From Rehmannia glutinosa (lineage: Eukaryota > Streptophyta > Magnoliopsida > Lamiales > Orobanchaceae), in contig CM071930.1 in assembly GCA_016081115.2 (NCBI GenBank), positions 22,325,520 through 22,389,519 of the forward strand: a stretch of DNA of 64,000 nt, written 5' to 3'. The notes beneath the pieces were generated by a model that saw only the letters and a program-made list of their open reading frames with translations, did not search any database and had not been told where the DNA came from. Numbering within the stretch: the stretch's first letter is position 1; each line of letters starts with the position of its first letter. Shown here one piece after another: positions 55,892 to 64,000 of the stretch. A program made the translations under genes and the position numbers.

Positions 55892-57734
55892 ATTTCTCAG
55901 TTCTCCTCTCAGTATACTCAACTGGCTGTTTTCTTTTTCCTTTATATCCAAGGCCAGTTTGTTTGTGATTGTACTTTGGAGTGAGTGTGGGTGCAACATT
56001 CGGTGTTTTCGATTTTTGAGATGCTTCATTACTTGAAGATCCTTATTTCAAAATCACTCTGGAGCTTGACTGTGCACAAAGGAATTGAATCATATGCCTG
56101 TCTTATCTCCACACTCTTTTTGGCTCATAATAAGGTCATCCAATGATTTAGATGCCTTTGTAAATGATACAATCACATTTTTGAGACCATTTTCCCTCTT
56201 TTCTATAGCAGCTATCTCTGCTATTAGTTTATCATTCTCAGCCTTCAGATCTTTATTCTCATCAGCTATGTGACTCAGAGTACTCAGCTCCTTAGTCGGC
56301 TGTGAGTTTTGGCTTTTGAGCTGGCTGTTTTCCTCATTTAATAGTGTGTGTGAGGATTTAATGTTCTCAAAGTTTTTCATCATTTTGCCTAATGAATCAT
56401 AAAGATCAGTGGGTGATAAAGTGTGTGTGTCACAATCACTATCACTAGAATCTGAGTGAGATGAGATAGAGTGTACCTCATCTTCTTGGTCTGGTTGATC
56501 TTATTCTTTAGCCATTAGACATATCATTGCTTCTTCTTCAGAATCACTTGAGTAGTCAGCTTCACTACTTTTTGAGTCTTTTGTTTCTTTAGACTTAGTT
56601 GTCTCAAAGCAGTCTCAGCAGCCAACAATACCTTTTTCTTTTCCTGTCTTCTTTCTCTGAAGATTCTTCTTTCTTCTTCATTCCTGTATTTATTGACTAC
56701 TGGATATGGACAGTCAATAGCAAAGTGTCCTGGTTGTCTGCAGTTCCAACACAGGTTCTCAGCTCTTTGATCAGCTCTTTCCGTTCTTGGGTTGTCAGCT
56801 CTCTGATATTCAACCTTTTGATGCTCAGCTCTCTTGGGTGGCTTATCTTCCCTTGACTTGGAAGGGGCTGAATGTCTCCTGTAAGATTCTCCCTTGTTTC
56901 TTTTATAGTTCTTGTTGAAGAACTTGTTGAATCTTTTAACCATTAGGGCAATCTCCTCCTGGTCAATGGCTTCCTTGACCTCAGCTATCTTCCCATCCTT
57001 GACTATAAGTGCAGCTGTTTTGGGTTCATCTGTCTCCTCTTGATCTTTTTTTCTTAGCTCAAACTCATAGGCTTTGAGGTCTGAGAATAGCTCATGATTG
57101 GATGTTGTTGTGAGGTTCATTGAATGTCTTAGGGCCATGACTTTCATTTCCCATTTAGCTGGGAGGCTTCTCAGAATCTTCATACACATTTCCTTCTGTG
57201 TATATTCTTTCCCAAGTGCTGATAGTTCATTTGTGATTTCAGTGAATCTAGCATCCAGCTGATCCAAGGTTTTCACCGCAAGCATTTTAAAATTTTCAAA
57301 TTTACGTAAAGAATTGAGACATTTTGTTTTTCTTTAATTTGCTCAGATCCTTCACAAATTAAAGTTAATTTATCCCGCATTTTGTTTTGCGGTTTGGCAA
57401 GATTTGACTTTGTTGAACATTGCTTTGTCCAAGGTCTTGTAAAGTATGTCCTTGGCTACATTGTCCAAGTTGTATCTTTTCTTTGTCCTCGTTTGTCCAC
57501 TCGATCCTTGGTTTCTCAACTAGGGTGGTCTTGCCTCAAGAAGAACTTCTTCTCCTTCACCAGAGTCGCTCTCTCCGTCTGTTGTGTTCACTTTCAATAT
57601 TTGCAAGTGGCCCATCCTCTATCACTATCCACATTTCATCATGTAAAGCTAGATAGATGAGCCTACATACGAATTTTCCAGTCATCAAATTCCTCAATAG
57701 TGAACATGGGAATGCGTGTGAAATTTGCTTCCAT
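55892..57734 (-). pseudogene. gag: SIRE-d Gag
   Basis: Read from the ATG at 57734 (MEANFTRIPMFTIEEFDDW). The N-terminal part is broken near 57650 and 57300. The open stretch 57285-56524 gives LDQLDARFTEITNELSALGK, MCMKILRSLPAKWEMKVMAL, HELFSDLKAYEFELRKKDQ and the CCHC knuckle CWNCRQPGHFAIDC (about 56755-56715). The acidic part and a coiled coil (56383-56090, KAENDKLIAEIAAIEKRENG) follow, then a linker cut by TAT-2 at 55891. CAG and CTG are frequent and the knuckle is intact. Length and order equal SIRE-f Gag apart from an 18-residue segment that SIRE-f lacks. Confidence 0.9.
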
Positions 57735-57847
57735 GATAATAACTTTGCTGAATAAAATTATGTTTTGAAAGAGTAAGTGTTAAATGTTTCTTTGAAAGAT
57801 TGGAGATTTAGTTCAGTAACCAGTGCGGAAGGCTCAATGAACCAACC

Positions 57848-57859
57848 GCTCTGATACCA
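57848..57859 (-). other. SIRE-d primer binding site
   Basis: Minus strand reads TGGTATCAGAGC, the perfect initiator tRNA-Met site, two bases after the LTR end. Confidence 0.95.
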
Positions 57860-57861
57860 CT

Positions 57862-58182
57862 TGTAGGTCCCAAGGGGTGTAAGTAAGGTTTAGAAGGGGG
57901 GCTTGAATAAACCTTACCAATTTTTCGATTTTAGTCCTTTTAAAATATAACATAGTTAATACACAGCTAAGTCCTTGAGGGACAGCTAAGTCAGTTAATC
58001 AGCAGAGTTAGCCACTCAACAGACTCGATAGAGCTGTTGATAGAATAACTCAGATGTTTAGTCTAAACCTTAACTTGGTTGTGATGAGTTTTTCAGCAGA
58101 AGACTTAACACCCTTGAATTTGATTTAACTATGTTTTAACACTTGACTTTTGCACTTAGTAATTTATCAGTTGGATAGCAAA
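57862..58182 (-). repeat. SIRE-d 5' LTR, last part
   Basis: Reading minus it ends GGACCTACA at 57862. It covers the last 320 bp of the family LTR up to tttgctatccaac, where SIRE-f begins at 58183. The first part should lie beyond the right window edge. Confidence 0.9.
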
Positions 58183-59764
58183 TGTTGGGAAATTTATTGT
58201 TTAGATTTTGATGAATGTCATGTAAAACTTAGACTAGAAAGTTGGCACCCCATTTTTCTTGTAATTTGTATTGTATAGATAGGGTTGTATAAGCTGAGTC
58301 AAGTCAGCTATGCCTAGGAATACAAGAGGTCAACTGAAGACTAAAATGAAGACTCCGCTGTGAAATAGCTGAGTATGGCAAGGAGGAGAAGTCAAGAACT
58401 CGATTGAAGGAGTATCAGCTGGGATACAGCTGTGTGAAGTGTCAGTCAAGTCAACTCAAGAAGCCAAGTGTCTAATTGAGGTGACAGATGAGTCATCCAT
58501 TGATTGGAAACTAACTCGAAGTCACTTGGGGAAGTTAAAGAACTGCAGTCAAGTCAAGACAACTGAAAAAAATCCGTTGCACAAAAGTCAAGAAGTTTAC
58601 TTAAATAAGTAATACTTCCATGCTGCCATGTCTTAAAGTGTTCGATCCCGAGCGTGCAAAAGGAATAAACCAATGGGAAGATCGCACTCGTGGTCGACTC
58701 AAAATCAACATTCATTTAATATGAGAAAATGTCAATATCAAGGACTGCAACAAGACAAGCCAACGAACACAAGTGACTTTTGAAAATCAGCCTATCTCTT
58801 CAACGGGCAGATTTTTGAAAGTTCACTATAAAAGGCTGAGGAATCACTTTGAGAAAAGGTTACCTTGATAACCTTACATACCTGAACAACGAACATTCAA
58901 GCAATCATTCAAACTGTAACCTGCAATATATTCTCAAGTTATTGAAGAAAAATCCTCAGGTCTAAATCTCGAAGGAAATCAATCCAACACTAACATGTGA
59001 AGGAAAGACAACTTCAAACTGTTGAAGAGGAAACTTTAGTAGAATCAAAAGGGGTCTACTTTCCAAGGAGGATTGTAGGAAGGTTCAAGGTCGAACCAGT
59101 CTCAAGTTATTGGAGGGCTTCGTGATCAAATCCAAGAAGCTTGAGCAAGTGAGCTGAAGTAGCAAGGCAGCCGCCCTGTGAAGTAGCTGAGTCGGACGAG
59201 AAGCCAGTTGTGTGATCAAGGCATCTCTAGACTGAGTCCCAAAGGAGCAAGTCAGCTGCGTGATCAAGACTTGTATCTGGACTGTTAACCACTTTGTACT
59301 CTGATCAATTCTTAGTGGATTCCTCCAGGAGTTGGAGAAGAGAGGAGTAGAAGAATTACCTCATCTTCGAACCTCTATAAAAATTATTGTGTCATTTACA
59401 TTTCAGCATTTTATTTCTGCACATCATTTTATATCTGCTGATAATTTGCTATCCAACTGATAATTAACAAAGTGCTAAAACCAAGTGTTAAAACAAAAGC
59501 TAAACCAAATTTAAGGGTGTTAAGTCTTCCACTGAAAATCTCATCATAGCCAAGTTAAGTATTAGACTAAGCAGCTGAGTTATTCTTTCAACAGCTCAAT
59601 CGAGTCTGTTGAGTGGCTAACTCTGATGGTTAACTAACTTAGATGTCCCTCAAGGACATAGCTGTAAAATTAACTGTATTATTTTAAAAGGACTAAAATC
59701 GAAAAGTTGGTAAGGTTTATTCAACCCCCCTTCTAAACCTTACTCACACCCCTTAGGACCTACA
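58183..59764 (+). repeat. SIRE-f 5' LTR
   Basis: 1582 bp, TGTTGGGAAATTTATTG to CCTACA. Rich in CAG/CTG (for example gtatcagctgggatacagct). TATA box at 58827-58834. It serves as the reference LTR for the other SIRE copies. Confidence 0.95.
58827..58834 (+). promoter_or_regulatory. TATA box of SIRE-f 5' LTR
   Basis: TATAAAAG in gttcactataaaaggctgag, about 645 bp into the LTR. Confidence 0.7.
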
Positions 59765-59766
59765 AG

Positions 59767-59778
59767 TGGTATCACAGC
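59767..59778 (+). other. SIRE-f primer binding site
   Basis: tggtatcacagc, two bases after the LTR; canonical is tggtatcagagc. The change again touches the CAG triplet. Confidence 0.9.
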
Positions 59779-59891
59779 AGTTGGTTCAATGAGCCTTCCG
59801 CACTGGTTACTGAACTAGATCTCCAATCTTTCAAAGAAACTTTTAACAATTGCTCTTTCAAAAGCTATTTTTATTCAGCAAAGTTATTATC

Positions 59892-61541
59892 ATGGAAGTA
59901 AATTTGACATGCATCCCTAAGTTCATTATTGAGGAGTTTGATGACTGGAAAATTCGTATGCAGGCTCATCTATCAACTTTACATGATGAAATGTGGATAG
60001 TGATAGAGGATGGACCACTACAAATACTGAAGGTGAACACAGCTGTACAAAGAGCAGCCGCAGCTGAAAGAGAAGAAGTTGCTGCTGAAGAAAGACCAAT
60101 CCTGGTTGAGAAACCAAGGACTGAATGGACAAACGAGGACAGAAAAAGATACAACTTGGACAATGTGGCCAAGGACATACTTTACAAGACCTTGGACAAA
60201 GCAATGTTTAACAAAGTCAAATCCTGTCAAACTGCAAAACAAATCTGGGATAAATTAACTTTAATTTGTGAAGGATCTGAGCAAATTAAAGAAAACAAAT
60301 TGTCCGTTGATGTACAAAAATTTGAAAATTTTAAAATGCTTGCAGGTGAAACCTTGGATCAGCTGGATGCTGGATTCACTGAAATTACCAATGAACTATC
60401 AGTACTTGGGAAAGAATATACACAGAAGGAGATGTGTATGAAGATTCTGAGAAGCCTCCCAGCTGAATGGGAAATGAAGGTCATGGCCCTGAGACATTCA
60501 ATGAACCTCAAAACAACATCAAATCAAGAGGAGACAATTGTACCCAAAACAACTGCACTTATAGTCAAGGATGGGAAGAGAGCTGAGGCCAAAGAATTCA
60601 TTGACCAGGAGGAGATTACCCTGATGGTTAAAAGATTCAACAAGTTCTTCAACAAGAACTACAAAAAAAACAAAGGCGAATCCTCTAGAAGACATTCAGC
60701 TCCCTCCAAGTCAAGGGAAGATAGGCCACCCAAGAGAGCTGAGCATCAAAAGGTTGAATACCAGAGAGCTGATAATCCAAGAACGAAAAGAGCTGATCAA
60801 AGAGCTGAAAACCTGTGTTGGAACTGTAGACAACCAGGACACTTTGTTGTTGACTGTCAATATCATGTAGTCAGTAAATATAGGAATGAAGAAGAAAGAA
60901 GAGTCTTCAGAGAAAGAAGACGGGAAAATAAAAAGGCAATGTTGGTTGCTGAGACTGCTGAGACAGCTAAGTCAAAAGAAGCAGCAGACTCAGAGAGTAG
61001 TGAAGCTGACTACTCAAGTGATACTGAAGAAGAAGCAACGATATGTCTAATGGCTAAAGAACAAGATCAACCAGACCAGGAAGATGAGGTACACTCTAAC
61101 TCATCTCACTCAGATTCTAGTGATAGTGATTGTGACACACACACTTCATCACCCACTGATCTTTATGATTCATTAGGCAAAATGATGAAAAATTTTGAGC
61201 ACATTAAATCCTCACACACACTATTAAATGAGGAAAAATGGCCCAGCCACCAAGAGCAAAACTCACAGCTGACTAAGGACCTGAGTACTCTAAGTCATAT
61301 AGTTGATGAGAACAAAGAGTTGAAGGCTGAGAATGCTAAACTAATAGCAGAGATAGCTGCTATAGAAAAGAGGGAAAATGATCTCAAAAATGTGATTGCT
61401 TCATTCACTAAGGCATCTAAATCATTGGATGACCTTATTATGAGCCAAAAAGAGTGTGGAGACAAGACAGACATAGGATTTAATTCCTTTGTGCACAGTC
61501 AAACTCCCAGAGTAATCTTGGAAAAAAGGATCTTCAAGTAA
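59892..61541 (+). CDS. gag: SIRE-f Gag, open
   Basis: 549-residue Gag, which forms the particle and binds RNA. I choose the ATG at 59892 (MEVNLTCIPK) because the same start is in SIRE-d and SIRE-e; an upstream in-frame Met at 59850 is not conserved. Order: EEFDDWKIRMQAHL near residue 14, an Ala/Glu-rich stretch at 55-75, YNLDNVAKDILYKTLDKAMF at about 92, LDQLDAGFTEITNEL at about 155, a basic region 255-300, the CCHC knuckle with Cys309, Cys312, His317 and Cys322, an acidic Ser/Asp-rich part, then a coiled coil (AKLIAEIAAIEKREN). Relative to SIRE-d it lacks 18 residues (HELFSD...RKKD) near 60527. It ends early: an extra A in gaaaaaagg at 61521 shifts the frame, and TAA comes at 61539. Confidence 0.9.
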   Translation: MEVNLTCIPKFIIEEFDDWKIRMQAHLSTLHDEMWIVIEDGPLQILKVNTAVQRAAAAEREEVAAEERPILVEKPRTEWTNEDRKRYNLDNVAKDILYKTLDKAMFNKVKSCQTAKQIWDKLTLICEGSEQIKENKLSVDVQKFENFKMLAGETLDQLDAGFTEITNELSVLGKEYTQKEMCMKILRSLPAEWEMKVMALRHSMNLKTTSNQEETIVPKTTALIVKDGKRAEAKEFIDQEEITLMVKRFNKFFNKNYKKNKGESSRRHSAPSKSREDRPPKRAEHQKVEYQRADNPRTKRADQRAENLCWNCRQPGHFVVDCQYHVVSKYRNEEERRVFRERRRENKKAMLVAETAETAKSKEAADSESSEADYSSDTEEEATICLMAKEQDQPDQEDEVHSNSSHSDSSDSDCDTHTSSPTDLYDSLGKMMKNFEHIKSSHTLLNEEKWPSHQEQNSQLTKDLSTLSHIVDENKELKAENAKLIAEIAAIEKRENDLKNVIASFTKASKSLDDLIMSQKECGDKTDIGFNSFVHSQTPRVILEKRIFK

Positions 61542-62190
61542 TAAAGCATCTCAAAAACCCAAGACACCAAATGTTGCACCCACATTCACTCCAAAACACA
61601 ATCACAAACAAACTGGCCTTGGATATAAAGGAAAAGGAAAATAGCCAGTCGAGTATGCTGAGAGGACAGCTGAGAAGAAATCCAGCAGAGTTCCTCAAAG
61701 CAAACTCCAAACAGAAAGTACTCTGGGAAGAAGAAACAGAGCTACCAAAAACCCCAGAAGTTTTATCAAAGAAACACATATGATGGGAATGGTAGAAATT
61801 ACCCAAGCCAAGCTGATTGAAATAATGTGAAATATCAGCAAAGACCTATGGAACATAAGCCTAAATGGCAAAGGCCTAGAACTCAGCAAAAGCCATTCCA
61901 AAGGCAAAAGAGCTATCATCAGCACACATATGCACCCAGGCACTACACTCAGAGGTATCACAACTACCCAAAGAAGGCAATTGCAAAAACACACACAAAG
62001 GCATACAGACAAAAGAGACAGATGTATGAACCTAAAGCCCCCAAGCAATTTGCCAAAGTGAGTTATGATTATGGCACAGATAGATGGCAACCTCTTTGAG
62101 TCAAATCATTTGGCTATAGGTTGGTTGGATCATCTTACAACACTAACCCCTCAGGACCCAAACAAGCATGGGTACCTAAAAACTAATTTC
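61542..62190 (+). pseudogene. pol: SIRE-f Gag-Pol linker
   Basis: Continuation of Gag into Pol in shifted frames: KPKTPNVAPTFTPKHNHKQT then GLGYKGKGK (frame 61550s), and from 61827 KYQQRPMEHKPKWQRPRTQQ, HNYPKKAIAKTHTKAYRQKR and PKQFAKVSYDYGTDRW before TGA 62097-62099. It is basic and Gln/Tyr/His-rich. Three frames are needed. Confidence 0.7.
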
Positions 62191-63435
62191 CTTGATTGCA
62201 GGTTCAAGGAACAGCTGAGTGCCAAGGAACCTGGTACATGGATAGTGGTTGTTCCAGACATATGACAGGAAACAAGAAAAACCTATCAAAATTCAAAGAG
62301 ATTAGAGGCGCAAAAGTCATATTTGGAGGAAATGAAGCTCCAGGGGAAATAAGAGGCACTGGATCCATCAAGCAAAATGGTTTAGAAATCACAGATGTTG
62401 CATACGTTGAAGGCCTCAACTTCAACCTGCTAAGCATCAGCCAACTCTGTGACAAGGGCTACAATGTTGGATTCAATATGGGAGTATGCCAGATCAACGA
62501 CACTGAATCAAATGAAATAGTGCTGCAAGGATCTAGACAGAAGAATATGTATGTGGTAGATTGGTCAACTGCCACACCAAGCAGTTGTCTGTTAGCAAAA
62601 AGTACATTCGAATCAAGTTGGCTGTGGCACAAGAAGCTGAGTCACCTGAATTTAATGACAATTAACAAGCTTGCAAGGAGTCATCTCGTAGAAGGACTGC
62701 TAGACTCAGTATACAAGAAGGAAAGTGTTTGTGATGCATGCCAGATGGGAAAGAAGATCAAATCATCATTCAAAGAGAAATCTAGTCCATCTTCAACAAG
62801 AATATTGCATCTGTTGCATATGGATTTATTTGGTCCAGTTGAGCCAGCCAGCATAAGTGGAAAGACATACACCTTAGTGGTGGTGGATGATTATTCAAGA
62901 TATACATGGACAATCTTCATGTGCAAAAAGAAGGAAACCTTGCAGAAGTTACCTCAGCTGATGAGAAGAGTTCAAAATGAGAAGAGCCAAACCATTATAA
63001 AGATAAGATCTGATAGAGGAACTGAGTTTGTCAATGGGATAATAACTCAGTATTGCATTGAAAATGGTATTGCTCATGAGTTATCTGCAGCAAGGACTCC
63101 ATAGCAGAATGGAGTAGCTGAAAGAAGAAACAGAACCCTCAAAGAAGCTGCAAGGACAATGTTAGCTGAAGCTGGATTGCCTAAAAGATTTTGGGCTGAA
63201 GCCATAAACACTGCATGCTATACTCAAAATAGATGCATGATTAATAGACAGCTGACAAAAACTCCCTATGAAATATGGACAGGGAGGAAGCCAAATGTTG
63301 CATACTTTAGAATATTTGGATGTAAATGCTTCATCCACAACAATGGAAAAGACAATCTAAAGGCTTTTGATGCTAAAGCGATGAAGGTATCTTCTTGGGA
63401 TACTCAGTTGAAAGCAAAGCCTACAGAGTGCTAAA
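62191..63435 (+). pseudogene. pol: SIRE-f protease and integrase
   Basis: Open from 62196 to 63104, 302 codons. Protease: WYMDSGCSRHMTG with the catalytic Asp codon at 62241. Integrase zinc finger: WLWHKKLSHLN and CDACQMGK. DDE core: HMDLFGPVEPAS (first Asp near 62822), IRSDRGTEFVNG (second Asp near 63009), and after the stop NGVAERRNRTLKEAA (Glu near 63120). The one stop, TAG at 63102-63104, stands where SIRE-e and SIRE-d context predicts CAG, a C-to-T change. The frame continues to 63390, where gcgatgaagg is one base short and shifts the frame; IFGCKCFIHNNGKDN is intact before it. Otherwise all catalytic residues are present. Confidence 0.9.
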
Positions 63436-64000
63436 CAAGAGGACTATGGTCACAAAAGAGTCTATCCATGTGTTTATTGATGAACCTAATGTAAATGGAG
63501 AAGACTTTGAAGAGTTAGCTGATAAGCTAAATTAGCCAACTATGCAGAAGAGTCCCTATGTTGAAGATGAAGCTGGAGCAATCAATCAAGATGAAGATGA
63601 GATAGCTGAATCTCAAAGACTGCTGGAAAATCTGCAGGTAAGTCATGATGAGAGAGCTGCTCAAGACAACACAGCTGCAAGACGCCTGAATCCAGATAAC
63701 TTACTCCAACCTGATGTGAGATGGCTGAGAGACCATCCACCAGAGCTAGTCATTGGAGATGTAAGAGATGGTGTAAGAACCAGATCCAGAGCTCAACAAG
63801 AAGCAATGTTCACTTGTTTTATTTCCCAAATAGAGCCAAAGGATGTGTCACAAGCATTGGATGACAAACATTGGATTCAAGCCATGCAAGAACAACTAAA
63901 TCAATTTGAAAGGAACAAAGTATGGGAACTGGTGCAGAGACCAACCCATCAAAATGTTATTGGCACAAAATGGGTTTTCAGAAACAAGATGAATGAAGAA
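63436..64000 (+). pseudogene. pol: SIRE-f RT, N-terminal part
   Basis: After the shift at 63390 the frame gives the integrase-RT linker (acidic, ESQRLLENLQ near 63615), then RWLRDHPPELVIGD, PKDVSQALDDKHWIQAMQEQ, FERNKVWELVQRPTHQNVIG and TKWVFRNKMNEE at the window end. A TAG at about 63533 interrupts the linker. The active site lies outside the window. Confidence 0.85.

Larger units (their letters stand above)
21902..58182 (-). mobile_element. SIRE-d: old SIRE-type copia element, split in three
   Basis: Minus-strand element recovered in three blocks: 58182-55892 (part of 5' LTR, primer site, gag), 44259-41967 (Gag C-terminus, protease, integrase, start of RT) and 29018-21902 (rest of RT, RNase H, third ORF, polypurine tract, part of 3' LTR). 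Together about 11.7 kb, close to the 12.9 kb of intact SIRE-e. It is interrupted by TAT-2 (44260-55886) and SIRE-e (29019-41961); both LTRs are cut by other insertions (SIRE-c on the left, SIRE-f on the right). Confidence 0.9.
58183..64000 (+). mobile_element. SIRE-f: SIRE-type copia element, 5' half
   Basis: Complete 5' LTR, primer site, open Gag, nearly open protease-integrase and the start of RT; it runs off the window. It is inserted in the 5' LTR of SIRE-d in opposite orientation; the expected target duplication is gcaaa (58178-58182), whose partner is outside the window. It has few breaks: one base in an A run, one CAG-to-TAG stop, one shift at 63380. Confidence 0.95.

Noticed and set aside
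57848..57859. Part of a tRNA-Met gene
   Set aside because: Only the 12-nt primer site complementary to the tRNA 3' end is present, directly beside an LTR end.
1..64000. Host genes, rRNA, tRNA or organelle DNA
   Set aside because: Every recognisable coding block belongs to gag, pol or extra ORFs of LTR elements; the remaining sequence is LTR, spacer or tandem repeat.

Overview
The window is plant nuclear DNA made entirely of nested LTR retrotransposons. I find no host gene, tRNA, rRNA or microRNA that I can support. The organism is almost certainly a flowering plant and probably a eudicot. The evidence is three plant-specific lineages side by side: Ty1/copia of the SIRE (Maximus) type with a large third ORF after pol, Ty3/gypsy of the Athila type, and Ty3/gypsy of the Tat type with an antisense extra gene. 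The species cannot be named from this. The composition fits pericentromeric or other heterochromatin.

Layout. Names are mine. 1-2905: two partial minus-strand SIRE copies, SIRE-a sitting in the LTR of SIRE-b. 2906-5767 and 18265-21245: the two visible halves of an Athila element (ATH, plus) that keeps gag, protease and the 3' LTR but has no RT or integrase. 5768-18227: TAT-1 (plus), inserted in ATH, heavily decayed, with a 2.14-kb internal tandem duplication. 21246-21901: the end of a plus-strand SIRE LTR (SIRE-c). 21902-58182: SIRE-d (minus), an old element split into three pieces by two complete insertions with clean 5-bp target duplications: SIRE-e (plus, 29019-41961, TSD tattc) in its RT and TAT-2 (minus, 44260-55886, TSD gctgg) in its gag. 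58183 to the window end: SIRE-f (plus), inserted in the 5' LTR of SIRE-d, with an open gag and a nearly open protease-integrase.

Read by junctions, the window is one nested stack. SIRE-d is the outer host; SIRE-c lies in its 3' LTR; ATH lies in SIRE-c; TAT-1 and SIRE-b lie in ATH; SIRE-a lies in SIRE-b. This predicts what should flank the window on both sides.

How the genes work together. Each element supplies Gag (particle), protease, reverse transcriptase, RNase H and integrase between two LTRs that carry promoter and polyadenylation signals. A tRNA primer site follows the 5' LTR and a polypurine tract precedes the 3' LTR. SIRE elements add a long ORF after pol (N-terminal plant-transposon-like domain, C-terminal charged coiled coil). 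Both Tat elements carry a separate antisense gene between integrase and 3' LTR, each with its own TATA box and apparent introns, and each also has a tandem-repeat block in the same 3' region.

The most unusual signal is not a gene. In SIRE-e and in parts of TAT-1, CAG and CTG trinucleotides (the CHG methylation context) are selectively replaced by CG-containing strings. The two LTRs of one insertion, and the two copies of one duplication, differ mainly at these sites. This looks like methylation-dependent base-calling error more than biology, and it means many apparent frameshifts here may not be real.
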